A stretch of DNA of 64,000 bases, from the NCBI GenBank assembly GCA_039619475.1, contig CM077116.1, positions 104,577,164-104,641,163 of the forward strand. Direction: 5' to 3'. This document shows positions 45,720 through 58,911 of the stretch, in pieces. Position numbers and translations under genes: made by a program. Under the pieces are notes generated by a model, which had not been told where the DNA came from, searched no databases, and was given only the letters and a program-made list of their open reading frames with translations. The DNA is from Icerya purchasi (taxonomy: Eukaryota > Arthropoda > Insecta > Hemiptera > Monophlebidae). The first letter of the stretch is position 1. Every line of letters begins with the position of its first letter.

Positions 45720-48330
45720 AAAGTTACGAAATAATTTTTAAATTATCTTTAAGGAAATTACGTAATTTGTTCTTAAGCTGTTGTAAATATAATTCGTATA
45801 AATGATACAATTATGCTAGGAAGTAGGATCTGCAAATTATTAAAAAGAGAAGAAAAAAACTGAATTCGGGTATATTAAAAACATGACCTTGACGATTTTT
45901 CGAATAAGAAACAATTAAAAGGCTAAAATTAATTTTAATTTAAATAGAGAAATTAATAAAAACTGTATATGTACGTCGATAGTAAAAATAAAACGTTAAA
46001 TCTAGTTAATATAATTTTAATGATAATTAAAAAATACGAAATAATTTTCTAATTATTAGTAATCGCCCGATTACTTTAATTTTAATGTTCCACCGCTTAA
46101 GAAAGTATCTTTTAAACTGTTATTCAGAGTTCTCATCGGATCGTTTAATTTAATGTATTATGAACCCTAAATTTTACAATCCCTGCCATCTTGTTAAGAG
46201 TGTAAGACTCACTTTACTCATTAAACATTATCATCTTAATTTGTTAATTACGAAAATAAATATTTAAATAAATTATAAAACCCCGCTACAGTTCATATCA
46301 GATTCGGTTCAACACTCGGAAAATTGTGTATGATTATAATTTTTTTTTCTTCCTTCTGATATCGTTCATAGTTTATATTGGTAACAATTTCAACCTTATA
46401 AACCAGCAGTAGCGTAGACAAAACTTATTTCCACGGTGTATAGCTTATAACGTCTTGCACTAAAAAAACAAAAAAGTGAACTGTTTGCATCAAATAAATC
46501 ATTGATAACCGAAAGAGTAAATATTTATGAAACGTTATCACAGTGACGTAAATTACGTTTTTCTTTCAAATAAATTTTTATTCAAATAACCAAAAATGAA
46601 ATCCAAACTTTCAAAATAGTATACGATTTCCTAGGTTCATCGTCATCTTCCTTCCAAAGGGTGGGTTTGCATTTATAGCTTATAATATTTCTTCTTCCCT
46701 AATTTAGTGGGGGGAAAATGACTCATTAATGATATTGTACAGTAATAATCGTTTCCAACCGCCTTCATCTTCATGTTTGATTGTTACTGCAATTATTGTA
46801 ATGGAAACTTTTAAATAATAAAGTATTAAATACCAGTAGGGAAACTTCAGTTTTGAAGAAATTTATATCTAAATATAAGAGAATGTTGCTGTTACAGTAA
46901 CCAATATTATGGGAAAACAGAAACAGATCATATGTAACAAAAATATATTTTTCGTAAAATTGGTTCACGTAATAGGACGATTTTCATGAAGTAACCAGAA
47001 AAAGAAAATCAGCAGTTTTAAATTTCTCACGTCACATTGTATGTTTTGTTTTTTTTTTTAAATAAGTTGCGGGTCTCGCTAAGCAATGATGCCCGTAATG
47101 TGAGTGCCAGGCACACTTATCAACGTTTATTTCAGAATTAACTTAAATTACGTAAATGTTCGCTTATAGTTAAATTAATCGTTCTATTAATAATAACGCA
47201 GCCGCTGGAGAATAAGCATACTTCCTCAGTACGTATGTAAATCCCGCGTTTCTCGAATTTTCGATATATACACATATAAATGTAACTAAGATACTATTAC
47301 CGAAATACTTCGTAACGACAGGATGTAATAATGAGGAGAGATGTACATCTTTTTTTTTTTTATTTATATATATATATATGATATCAGGGGATGTTTTACT
47401 TATTTTGTGCACCACTCCATTAGCCATGATTTTGCTCTTCCACAATCCTATCTTCCGTTCCTGAAGTATATCCTAGGGTATTACTACAACATTTTTACGA
47501 AATCTTCACCCATATTCGAATATTTTTTCAAATTCCTAGTCTACACAGTAAAAAATTTAAAAAACGAATAAACTATGCGTTTTTGACTCACTGTATCGAA
47601 TATCCGTTCGTCGAAGAGTATCATCTCGAAAAACTTCCTACACTACCTGCTCATGTGAACATGATCGTTCCATATTAGTGTGACACACTGACTCTCAAAC
47701 TTCCTTCTACATCGGTTTAAACTTCGTGCAATTCGAGAAAAAAATATAATATGTATATGATTGATTTAGTAGCGCGCAACATTGTAATGGATGCATCAAC
47801 AAATGACAAACCAACAGTTCTCGTGCTGTAATTTTTACGATTTCGTATGCAAGTAACTTACGGAGAAATACATTGATTCGGAAAATAAAAAAAAAAAAAT
47901 CAAATAATAAATTTTTTATCAAGGATGAAATGCTCTTCTACAGAATACATAACCAATTTCCATGGACAATAAAATTCGTATAAAAGTATCAAAATTTATC
48001 TTTCATTGTTTTCGATTCACAAAAAAAGCGTATACGCTACTTTTTAACATAAAATACGGGTAGAGTCACACAAACGATTAAATATTTGTTCGCTAAGCGT
48101 CACGTGCGTTTCGATTTTCTTCCATTTCCTTTATGTATATTTTCATTACGCTCATCTGAATTCGTAAAATACGAACCTTTTCGTCAAATGTAATTATTCG
48201 TTTCTTTTGTCTATCTGTTAGAAACGAAGTTTTTTGCAGCGCGGACAAGAACTAGTTGTTTCTTTTTTGCTAACAGTTGTTCAAAGAGCCTAATGTAAAC
48301 GGATATGGGTTTGAAAATCCAATGAAATAG
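45720..48330. other. intronic sequence, no gene seen
   Basis: AT-rich, with an AT run at 47,362-47,379 and many A/T homopolymers. None of the short frames has a recognisable pattern. Confidence 0.5.
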
Positions 48331-48339
48331 CGAGAAAAA

Positions 48340-48620
48340 AGACAATAGATGAAACAATGTACGCGAAGAATACTAAAACCGCAAAAGTGACTAGAAAATA
48401 GGAATCAAACTGCTTGAAGGGCACTTATAGAGTCGGAAATGATTAAATAACGTCAAGAAAAAAGTGATTAAAGAAAATAAAAACAATGAAACGTAGAGTA
48501 GTCATTAAAGAAAGATGAAATAATTCCAAGAAGTTAAAATCTGGAAGGACAAAATAAGTTCTAAACTATCAGGCTCTCTTGAGCCATCAATGAAAATAAT
48601 TGCACCCGGAGAAATAAGAA
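48340..48620 (-). mobile_element. decayed non-LTR RNase H segment in intron C
   Basis: Minus strand: GAIIFIDGSREPDSLELIL near 48,590 (first catalytic Asp) and, after frameshifts, IISDSISALQAV near 48,430 (third Asp). The usual Glu helix between them is scrambled. Same class as the relics at 1,031 and 32,440. Confidence 0.55.
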
Positions 48621-48849
48621 ATTAATTATTTTATAGAATTCTGTTTAATTACCAAAAAAAAAAAAATTAAGAAAAGAAATTTGAAAACTGAAATTAGAAA
48701 AAACACTTTGGAAGGAGGCAAAGATTGGCAACGTTGAAGAAAAATATGGGAGACGACTATTAAAGGAGATTGTATAAAGCCAAAATGGACTAAGACGAAA
48801 AGAAATAAAAGCCAAGGAAGGGATTATTTTCCTAAACGTAAAAGGCCCG

Positions 48850-50080
48850 TTTTTAAATATTACTATTTCACTTGTTTCAGATCATAGTATTAAAATATCT
48901 TAGTAAGTTTGCCTTTCGGATTTGGCTATTGCATTTCTTTTGAGCCCGATTAAAATAGTTTAAACTGTTATCTTTACCAAAATAGTATTAATTACATTTC
49001 GTGTTATCCCAAATACTACCTAGATTACTTCAAATATTGCTGCAATTAGTACTATGTTCGTCCAATTTATTACGTCTTCCATATCAAATTATTGTTAATT
49101 TACTGTTAATTTGTTAGCAATTATTATTTTTATCGATTAAAATTGTCTCATTATATTCACTGATAATTTTAAGACTAGCATTAGACACTGCAATTATAAT
49201 TACTAATAGTATTACTTTTGCTTTATACTTTAGTTATTTTCCATTAGCTTTATAATTACTTGTATATAGATGCCGCTGAAGTTCTTATGAGACACGCAGG
49301 GTTAATGGGTGGATGTGTGATTAGTGTTATAAATACAGTATAAGATTCTCTGTAAACATAGGCCAATGTTGGCGCCAACATTTCGTCCTTATTATTAAAA
49401 GTCTAAAATCGGTTAATAGTGAATTGGCTTATGTATATATTTATAACTGCGCGTTCTTTAATTATAGCAGATCTATTGTGAAATATTAAAATATTTATAT
49501 TACAATATTAATAATTAAGTACAGTACTGTTATGATTATTTTATGCGATTGTTAATTCTTATTTTTAGTATATATAAACGGGGTTTAATTAGGCTAAATG
49601 TAACAGTGAAGGTTGCATAGTACTTTCAATCGATTAAACAAATTTTTATTTTTTACATTATTTTTATGCCTACGTAAGCTGTATGAGTATATGTGTCGTG
49701 TGATTAATTGGGCGCCTGATTGTATATAGGTACATTTGTAAATGAATATGTGATTGTTTGCATTAGTGCGATGAATTTTAAGATTTCATATTATAATACA
49801 GTAATTAACATTTTTATTTTATTTTTTTTTTGTTTTTTTTTTTTTAAATTATACAGATGTTTCTTTCTGTTTTTCTTATTTCTTTTGTTTTTTATATTAA
49901 TTTAATAATACAGTTAGTTATTTGGTTATTTTAAGAACATTTGTACAACCATATAACGGCCACTGTAACTAAATTGTAAAAATTTCTTTTTTCAATAGAA
50001 ATCCTTGCAGTTCGCGCAGTTATGCGCATCGCATATGTGGTGTAAATTTAAGTTATACGTTATGAAAATTGTAATTATTT
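48850..50080. other. intronic sequence, no gene seen
   Basis: Very AT-rich with a T-rich run (49,820-49,850). No coding signal. Confidence 0.5.
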
Positions 50081-50084
50081 TTTT

Positions 50085-50470
50085 AAGTGAATAAATTGAA
50101 ATTGAATTGAAATTGAATTGAATGTAGAAGCAGATAAGCGTAGACGATGTGAGCGAAAGACGTTTAGTGAAAAGACAATAGCCCGAATAAAAATGTAGGT
50201 AGTGTTTCTGAAATCGTAGAGAATTTAAGAGTACCAATACAGAGCCGAAGGCGCGAATTTTGTATTATATCTAATTTAGACAGGCTGGATTTGGCGACAT
50301 AGCCATAAAGAAAATAGGGCCTCGGCAAGTTTAGTCGTTTAATTGCAAAAGAGAAAAGAAATTCAATAGATTCAAAAAATGTCAGACAAATTTTAAGAAA
50401 AACTCCAAGATAACGGAAGTAGTTAACGCGAGAAAGAGGGATATTTTTTAAGGATAAATTAATCAAAGCA
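50085..50470 (-). mobile_element. 3' end of a non-LTR retrotransposon with repeat tail
   Basis: Minus strand: SRVNYFRYLGVFLKICLTF, then KRLNLPRPYFLYGYVAKSSL and SKLDIIQNSRLRLCIGTLK (50,466-50,164), a reverse transcriptase thumb. The sequence ends in a simple-repeat tail rather than poly(A): ATTGAA/ATTGAATTGAA units at 50,094-50,121 (plus strand). Repeat tails of this kind are known in I- and R1-type LINEs. Confidence 0.6.
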
Positions 50471-50789
50471 GAATAATAAAGAATAAACGTAAAAACAATG
50501 CTACGATTATAGTTCTTTATTAACTAAAACTAGTCAGCAAATTATATATTAATTAATTAATTTAGTTTTATGGTTTTATATATTTATTATTATTAAAACT
50601 ATATATAATAAAAGGAGACTTGGAAGAGATATAGAAATGAATTGAACATAGAGAATGTATTCAACGTAATAAGAATCGAATGACCAGATTTATCGGTAAC
50701 TACGATATCGTGACAAGAAGAAAAAATTAACGTCATCAGTAAAGAATAAAGAAGGGAAATTCAAAGAAAAAGAAGCAGCACTAATAGTG

Positions 50790-51045
50790 GAGTTATTGAA
50801 AAAAAAAGGATAAAAGGAGAAACCTTGATGTAAAGCGCAGCAAATCTTTCTGGCTGCTTAGAGAAATAGGAAAGTGGATAGAACTAATAGTGAAGGAAGA
50901 AAGCTGAACTGAAATGTTTATCGCTGTCATTTTATCTATTAAAGTTGGCAGATGATCATTATCAAAAGAAGGAGAAACATCGATAAAGGAACCCAATGTC
51001 TGATGTTTCCGAATGAACGATTTACACACGCACGCGCACACACAT
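50790..51045 (-). mobile_element. possible further non-LTR fragment
   Basis: An 82-codon minus frame (IDVSPSFDNDHLPTLIDKM) with Ser/Leu/Phe-rich composition and a purine-rich plus strand, like the neighbouring relics. The PSFDN...LIDKM part could be a worn endonuclease segment. Weak. Confidence 0.25.
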
Positions 51046-51049
51046 ATAT

Positions 51050-53040
51050 ATCTGCAACTCTGACGTACTTAATGTTTTATACTGATCATTTCATTATACA
51101 GTTTCTTCTTGTTCCAAATTAACACAACCAGGTTTACGTAATTTGCTATAATGCTAAAATTAAATAAGTTGATAAAACACTAAGTTACTCTTTACTAGAA
51201 GAACTCACATGTAACGTGCTGTACATATTTTTGGGGATTTTTCAGCAATTTTTATTTCATTTTTTAATATTATTAGGTCATCCTACGTTTTTTTTTAAAC
51301 TTGCAAGAAAATTAGCGATTAAATTTAGTAATGGATTATCAGTTTAGGAACATTTTGTATTTAAAAGTTTTCTTTCGCTTCTTAGTTTCATCCATTTATT
51401 TATTTTTTTTGTTATTTCAGTTTAATTTAAAGTTCAAATTTACATTCTAACGGGAATTAATTATAAAACATGATGATTGGTTCTCTTCGATTTTTCGAAA
51501 AAAGAAAAATTAAAAATCATCTTTACCGAAATGCAGAGCAGAGATAAATATAAACACGATTTTATTTACTATTGAACTTAATAAAGTCGGCATACATGAT
51601 TTAAGAAATCAAAGGCTTTTTTCCAGTGTTATTCACTCATAAACGTTGCACTTTGTAACAAAAATGTCCACATAGTGTGAATTATTAGTCTTCGTAGATA
51701 AACTAAATGCGATGTTATTTCAAATACAATTATAAATTAATAAAAAAGTAATTGTTTAATATCTTCTTTACGATAACATCATGTTACAGTTGTGGCTTCT
51801 TTTAGCTTTTGAGTAAAAAAAAAAATAATAATAATAATGTGCTACGGTGGAAACATTTTATTTCATTAGTTATTACGTTAGGTATTACAAGAAAATTCAT
51901 TAGTAGTTACTACTAGCGCAACCTGTAAGTGTTACATCGAATGAGGACTTCATGAATTTACCAGAGGTATATTAGCGCTCTGAAACGTGAAAGAAAATGA
52001 CGGTAAATCTAAGATAACTAATCATTCAGCATATCGATATACTCAACAGTAAACTTTCATTTCCAAAATTTAACCTGTTACTACCTAAGTCAGCAAAAAA
52101 TGATAAAAAGTAGTAACTGCACAATATCCTAATAGTTTAGTAGCGATTCTCATTATACTTTACATCGTGTGAGTAAACAAAAAAAACTTTTTAAGCGAAA
52201 ACGACAACAGCAAGCTATTAATACAAATAATGAGATGAGATTATGATTAGTCGTTAACTGATTGAGATGCAATTTAGATTTCAAACAAGAAAAAAAAAAG
52301 GGGGAAAAAGCAAAAGAAAAAATTTGTTTCATATAGGTAATGATGAATTTAAGGCTCGCAATATTAATTTTTAAATAAAGAAACTAAAACTTAAATGATT
52401 GCTGACCTGTTCAAAATAAAGTTTAAGTATTTTTTTGAGTGCTACGTTTTGGAAATCTGTTCGCTGTTGGCCACGAAGTTTTCAAAACCATCAATAAAAA
52501 TTTCTTTCTTCGCAATGTATTTATTCTCAATAAATGTTTTATTGAAAAAATGTTAACCAAAAAATAGTTCCGCCGTCGAAACTATTTACGTTATGAGCAG
52601 TCTCTTAAACAATAATACTATTTTAAAAAAAGGTGAAATAAATCTTCTCGCTGACCATTAATTTGTTGTAGATTTCTAAAAATGAAATTAAATTACGCAT
52701 AGGGGGCAATACTTTCAGATAACCAGTGTGCACTTTCACGAAAAGATGACTATTCTAAGAGCACTTGAATATGTGCAAGAAGTGCAAAATAATACGACAG
52801 TTATGGTAAAATGTTCGTATTTTCTTAGTTGAAATGGGGGAAAAAAGACCATTCAGGATCGTTACGATATTTGTGAAAATGAACGACAGAAAATTTATTT
52901 TTTCAAATTAGTATCGGCAGAATAGAATTATCTCGAAGAAGAAAGCGTATGTGATAAATGTAATTATTATATTTTTTGTGGATGGGAGGATCAATTTCAT
53001 TATTCGGTTCTTGCTTTTCTTTTTTAGATATACTATTAAA
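51050..53040. other. intronic sequence, no gene seen
   Basis: AT-rich sequence with A-runs; an (AT)n run at 53,040-53,061 marks its end. Confidence 0.5.
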
Positions 53041-53081
53041 ATATATATATATATATATATTTATTTTTTTTTTTAATTTCT

Positions 53082-53369
53082 TTGGGCTCGCAAAAAAATA
53101 TTCGCGAAGATAACGTTATTATTCCTGGAAGATTAAAACTTTTTGAAGTCACAATATATATTGAGTTTTTCGCTACAGATAAATCTTACTTAGCGGAGTA
53201 CATAAAGAAAGAGAAATATGAGTGGAGAGTAGAGAAGAGCGAAGAATATGGAAAAATATATCTAGATACACGGAAGCGTGTCAAGCCAAGTTCAAGCCAA
53301 GGAAAAGGAACTGGCGACGACGCAACAGCCATGTATTATATTACACGAACCATTTGGGGCCACTTTTAA
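53082..53369 (+). other. 95-codon open frame, doubtful
   Basis: Opens at a TTG after an AT microsatellite and a T-run; no ATG until near the end. The peptide is charged (KKEKYEWRVEKSEEYGKIYL) and rich in Lys and Glu. No family recognised. It may be part of a dispersed repeat; not called a gene. Confidence 0.2.
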
Positions 53370-53926
53370 CCCCTTAATAACTCAAAATCTATTTAACATA
53401 AACACATGAAATTTATTTTATTTATTACACCCCCTTAAACTAACTAGAACCCCAAATTTCATAAATACAACTCAAACGGAAAAATTGGCATTTTTATGAC
53501 TGACTGACATATAGATCAAAAACTTTACCCACTTCCAGGTGACCTAGAAAGTTGAAATTTAGCGTCCAGTTGAGTAATTGTGTGTATACAAAGGAAAAAA
53601 TCAGAAAACAGTGAATTTTTACGATTTGAAATATTTTCCAAGCAATCGATTTTTATTAACAGTTAGGCTTTTTGTGCGTTTTTATAAAAAAATTCCAATT
53701 GGGATACTTGTGACTTACCGGAAAATAAATTTAAAATTACTGTGAAGCAAGTTCTGCTTGACAAAGCTTATTACAAAATAGATGACTATCTTAATGATAA
53801 ACATATATTATGGAACAATGCGATTTCAGCACAGCACAGGAAATAAACCTGATATTGTATATTGATTTTGACATAGTTGTAAAAAACGATATGAAAATAA
53901 CATGACATATTTGTAGGGCCCTGTGT

Positions 53927-54443
53927 CTGCAGATAATCCTGAAATTTATTTATAAGAACATATAACATTTTAAAATAAATTTAAAATACAGTTTCTTGTT
54001 TTTTTTTCTGCTACAACAATGTTTGCTATTTAAAAATATATAATATCTTAAATTTGAACAGTCGAATTATTTACACAAAGCAGATAATTTAGGATAAATT
54101 AAAGCTCACTTGGCTAGTTTTTACCAGCAAACCAAATTTTTAGAAGAGTAAAATATGTTGACCTTACAATATAAAAAACAGTAACTTGCGTATAACATAA
54201 AGAAGATAAGTTGATTAGCCAAATATAAGATAACTTGTACGTGAAAACTAGCCAAGTGAAATCGTGAGCTTTAATTTATCCTAAATTATCTGCTTTGTGT
54301 AAATAATTCGACTGTTCAAATTTAAGATATATATTTTTAAATAGCAAACATTGTTGTAGCAGGAAAAAAAACAAGAAACTGTATTTTAAATTTATTTTAA
54401 AATGTTATATGTTCTTATAAGTAAATTTCACGATTACCTGCAG
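53927..54443. mobile_element. 517-bp foldback MITE in intron C
   Basis: Two inverted arms of about 195-200 bp (53,927-54,121 and 54,244-54,443) flank a 122-bp loop. Each arm begins CTGCAG followed by (A/G)GATAATC-type sequence and GAAATTTA. They share long identical blocks, for example AAAATACAGTTTCTTG with its complement. The right arm has a small insertion near GAAATCGTGAGCT. No coding sequence. I could not settle a target duplication. Confidence 0.8.
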
Positions 54444-55482
54444 AACTTGGCACCCATTTAGATCTCAATTCTTTTGTTAGCGAAGTTGACAACCACGCAT
54501 ACTCTTAATATTGAACTTGGCTTCTATTTTTACATTTATGTTTTTGATAGGATTTCTGTTTTACAGCATTAAGGCGAGAACCTATGCTACATATTCTGTT
54601 CGAAATAGTTTTCGTTGAACAATTTAGTAATTTTTCAATTAATATTTAGTTTCTAAATGCATGTTTAGTTTTACTTCCGCAGTTTCTTTTATAAATTATT
54701 AATTGTAACTTATTCATATCAATTCTACCCTTCTTCGTCAAATCGGCTTCTCATGGCCACGATTGTCGTAGCAACTTTTTATTACAACTAGGTTATATTT
54801 GATATTAAATGTGACGGTTAATATTATTTACTTTCATTTGAGAAGAAAATATTTTCAATATTGATTATTATTAACATATATGAGTATACATATATGTCGA
54901 GGTGTATGCACTTCTGGATGTGTGTATATATATACATTTATTTATACATATTAGCAAAATCTACGTCAATCGATTAAAATATACAAAAAGTTAAATTGGA
55001 CTTCCACACCCTGGTGCATCTCTTTAAATTATGTATTCATATATCAAATTTAATTTTTTTGTTGATAAAACTTACTCTGTCATTTGTGTATGAACTATTT
55101 ATTGTATTATTGTAAATGAATTATATAATTTTGTGCGAAGTATTTTTACATATTTATTTCAGAATCGTCTTATCATTATTTTTCAATTTGTATATCGTAT
55201 AACAGTGTTTTATTTACTACAGATTTTTTTTTTTTTTAAACATGCACGCTTCTCGATTGTGACTAATATAGTATTTTAATTTGTAATTTTACTTTTACCG
55301 ATGTAAAATTATATAAAAATAATTATGTTTTAGTTCAAAAATAATTCGATAAATTAATAAAAGTATGTATAGTTTACACAATATGATTTTAATTAAAAGT
55401 TTGAGCGATGCGAAATTTGTCGTATAATATTTTGTAACAATGCACATTAGTGTCAAAAAGTTAAAAGTTTATTTATTTTCAG

Positions 55483-55563
55483 GCTGCTTATAGTAGCTGC
55501 AGTATAAACCCGGCCAGAAGTTTTGGACCAGTTTTGCTAACTGGATTTTGGACCAATCACTGG
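55483..55563 (+). CDS. aquaporin, exon D (second NPA box)
   Basis: Twenty-seven codons between acceptor TTATTTTCAG and donor GTGAGTTT, phase 0 both ends: AAYSSCSINPARSFGPVLL then TGFWTNHW. This is the second half-helix (loop E) with the selectivity-filter Arg after NPA and the start of TM6. The next exon would give the WFGP-type end of TM6 and the C-terminal tail; I did not find it in the remaining 8.4 kb, so it is probably beyond the window. Intron C (43,297-55,482, 12.2 kb) is unusually long next to the others. Confidence 0.93.
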
Positions 55564-55879
55564 GTGAGTTTATCACTAATTAGTAGTTTAAATAGAAATT
55601 AACAAGTGTTATTTAAAATAACCATTAAAACGATATAACGTGTCTCTTTCTTCATGATTCCTTTTTTCCGCAATTTATGCATTTCTTTTTTAATTTTTTT
55701 TTCTGCTTCGAAATATCGTTCACATATATTGCAAATTAAAAAATTAAGTATGTTTCTGCGAAGTTGTTACTGTAACATTACTCATTTAAAAAAATAGAAA
55801 AACAATACTTTCTAACCTAATTGTTGAATAGTTTCTTTGACGAGTCAATACAGTGCATTAGTCGTCCGCGACCTCTTTA

Positions 55880-56840
55880 ATATGACGCTGTTAAAATATG
55901 GTAAATCCTGTTTGGCTGTTTATTTTGATCTACGTAAAGCTATTGATATAATTGATCATAAGATTCTGTAGAGAAAATTATATTCATTTGATTTCCCAGG
56001 TGAAATATATAATTAGTTTAAATTTTATCTTTTACAAAGACATTACAAAACTAAGATAAACAAAGTATACTGTAAGTATGTTACTCAGAATTGTGGAGTA
56101 CCACAAGGAAATATTTTGGGTATGTTTGGATTCAATTCTATTTTTAGTAAGCATGTACATAAGTGAGTTATGCGATCTTAAAATACTAGAACAGATATTT
56201 ACTCATGCTGATAATGCTGTGCTTGTTACGAATTCACATTGTATTGACATTTTACACCAGGTACAAAATGGAGTAAATGTATTACTTAACTGGTTTAACA
56301 ATAATAGGTTTATAGTTGATTTAAAGAAAACTAAATTTATGGTATACAGCAATTCATCACAGTATAAGTAGGATGAAATACAGATTATGATAAATAGTAA
56401 TATATACATAGAAAGAGAGTTTATGATATGAAATATTTGGGCTTTAATTAGATTTGCAATTTGGTGTGGAATAAATGTATTCATTTTTTAGAACGAAAAT
56501 TAAGAAATCTAAATTATGTTTTTTATTACCTGAGAGAATTTTTTACAAGGAACTACTTATATCGACTAGATCAGTCGCTGTACCAACCAGTTCTTACTTA
56601 TGGATCAATTCACTGGGGGAACGTAGCAGAGTATAATATAAAACAAGCAGACATTTTACAAAATAGGATATTTAAATTTATTAATAAAAACAGTAATACT
56701 GATTGCTCACATAATCTTCTAGGGATAAGAATTCTGCATAAAACTCAAGTTTTACTTTTTTTTTTAAAAACAAAGAAGAGTTTAAATTCTTATTTAAGGA
56801 TGGTGAAACCAGAAGTTGTGACGGAGAAATATCAGTAGTA
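55880..56840 (+). mobile_element. reverse transcriptase relic, sense to the aquaporin
   Basis: Plus strand: CLAVYFDLRKAIDIIDHKIL (55,905-55,965), then NCGVPQGNILG near 56,090 and the box as HADNAVLV (family form YADDTVLL, second Asp lost) near 56,205, a connection with FIVDLKKTKFMVYS, then YLYRLDQSLYQPVLTYGSIHW and a thumb to about 56,838. It has several stops and frameshifts. CR1/Jockey-type. The only such relic in the gene in sense orientation. Confidence 0.7.
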
Positions 56841-57290
56841 ACAAATTTTATTAATTGTAAATATCATTCCGTGACACAGACCGCTTATATAACTCTTCTA
56901 CTATATAACAGATTACCGGACTTGTAAAAGAAAATCTTAAAAACCATAAAAAAAGATACAAAATTTTGAAAAGCCATTTTGTTGCAATAAATTTTAATGG
57001 TGCGTGTCATATTCATCATTTATAAATTCATTTATTTTAAAAATACTAAAATTTATTTGTAAGTTTCGTAACTTATCAATAAAATTTTCACCCCGAATTT
57101 ACATTTAAGATCCGTGATTTTTATATCGTTTTTACTTTGTTAATTTAATTGCATGCTTTTTGTCCGTAATTTTCGTAATTTATTATTTGAAAATCATTTG
57201 TTTTGTTTCACTACACGCGCTATACAACGCATTTGTGAATTTTTGATGGTAATAATAATAATATATTGCTTTGAATTAATTAATTTAATT

Positions 57291-57322
<32 letters not shown>

Positions 57323-58125
57323 AAATTATCTTCTCCTAGTTTTCACACTTTTTTTGTTTAGCAGGAATATACAATCTTTAGATAATTTTATTTTATTCCT
57401 ATTTTGAAATATATACCGCTCTATGTATGTTACACATATTTATTTTGGATTTAATGATGAATAATCTTGATACGATACTTATTTACATCTAAAGGTGTAT
57501 CTTCCGGCAGTCCCACGATTTATGAACACCTAATTTAAATCGTGACTGTAATTCAAATTCGCTTAGTATAATTTTAAAAAATTGGACTAAGATCATGTGC
57601 AATCATGGGGAAAGGATAAACGCGTCAAACTATTTTATTCAATGTTCTATCGATTGCGCTATTTTTTTTCTTGAAATATTTTTCTCCGATATGTAAAAGA
57701 GAACGCTGTTGGTGAATTATTTTCGGCACTTACAGTTAGCAACAAAACTGTGATTTTTTTAAATTTTACAAAAAAATTAAATAACATAAAAGCTCCTACC
57801 AAAAAATATCTTTCACATAAATAGAGCTTAAGACAAAAACTGAAGCATTATAACAATTATAAATTGTCGACTAAAACCTTATAATTTATGCAAAATACGT
57901 ACTCCCTATTGCACCATTGAATTGTCAGTTTTTTTTTTTTGAAAAATATGTATTTATAATTTTTTACATACAAAAATTTTCGTCAAGCTAAAAACGCTTG
58001 TCGACGAATTATCCTATTTGACATTTTACCATCTTAAATTAACTTATACATATACATGATCGTGTAATATTTACTTAATCTATCTATTTTACTTATCAAT
58101 AATTACTAATCTATTTCTATTTTCT
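56841..58125. other. no gene seen; small hairpin with (ATT)n
   Basis: TTTTGATGGTAATAATAATA (from 57,241) pairs with its complement ending near 57,326, enclosing a short AT-rich loop next to (TTA)n. Nothing else recognised. Confidence 0.5.
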
Positions 58126-58129
58126 ATAT

Positions 58130-58910
58130 TCAGTTTTTTTTTGTTTTTTTTTCCTAGCTTTTTTTTTTTGTTGCGCTTTGTCTTTTTATTTTATGTTTAT
58201 TATTTTTTTTATATTTTCTTCTTCCCGAAGCCATTCCTTTATTTTCCTTTTCTTTCCTCTATTTTTTCCTTCTCTATTATTTCTTTAGGTATTTTATTCA
58301 ACATCTGAGTTATAATATATTTATCCGTTTGCTCCCCCATCTTTGTTCCTGCTAACGGCAATTGGTACGTAAGTTTTTCCCTCAACTCGTATTCTGTGTT
58401 TATTCTTTCCTCCAATTCAATTTTCTTTTCTGCTGATATGTACTCCCATATCTTCAGTAATAAGTACACTCCTCTTATGCTCATTACGTTTTCTTTTTTA
58501 ATTATTTCACTATCGGTTTCTCCTTTATGATTTCCTATTAATTTCAAGCATTTAATTTGCAGTTTATTTATTTTCCTCAAGTATGCTTTTCTCGCCATTC
58601 CCCACCCCTGAATTCCATATCTGATCCTCGACTCTACTAGCGCATAATAAACTACTTTTAATGTTTCATTTGTTGCATATTTCTTTAATGTATATAAAGC
58701 TGGTAAAACTGCTCTTATTTTCTTTGCAATGTATTCCATATGTATGTCCCATCTTAAGTGTTGATCCATCATTACTCCCAAATATTTATACTGCATTACT
58801 ATGTCTAACTTTTGACAGTTTTTCATTTCGCATTCGCGTCTTTCCCCCATTGAATGTACACATTCATTTGAGTGCATTATTTGTCTTCATATTTCACATT
58901 TTTTGTACTT
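58130..58910 (-). mobile_element. 5'-truncated LINE copy with long open frame
   Basis: A 212-codon minus frame (58,877-58,239) encodes a reverse transcriptase C-terminal half: VMQYKYLGVMMDQHLRWDIH, KKIRAVLPALYTLKKYAT, VESRIRYGIQGWGMARK and LRKINKLQIKCLKLIG, ending in a Lys/Glu-rich tail. No internal stop, so it is younger than its neighbours. The 3' side is A-rich (T-runs at 58,136-58,170 on the plus strand). TTCAGTTT occurs at both ends (about 58,131 and 58,911), a possible 8-bp duplication. Catalytic palm missing. Confidence 0.7.
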
Positions 58911-58911
58911 C

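Noticed and set aside
53082..53369. 95-codon Lys/Glu-rich frame as a gene
   Set aside because: No ATG at the start, no family pattern, and it follows a microsatellite and T-run inside an intron.
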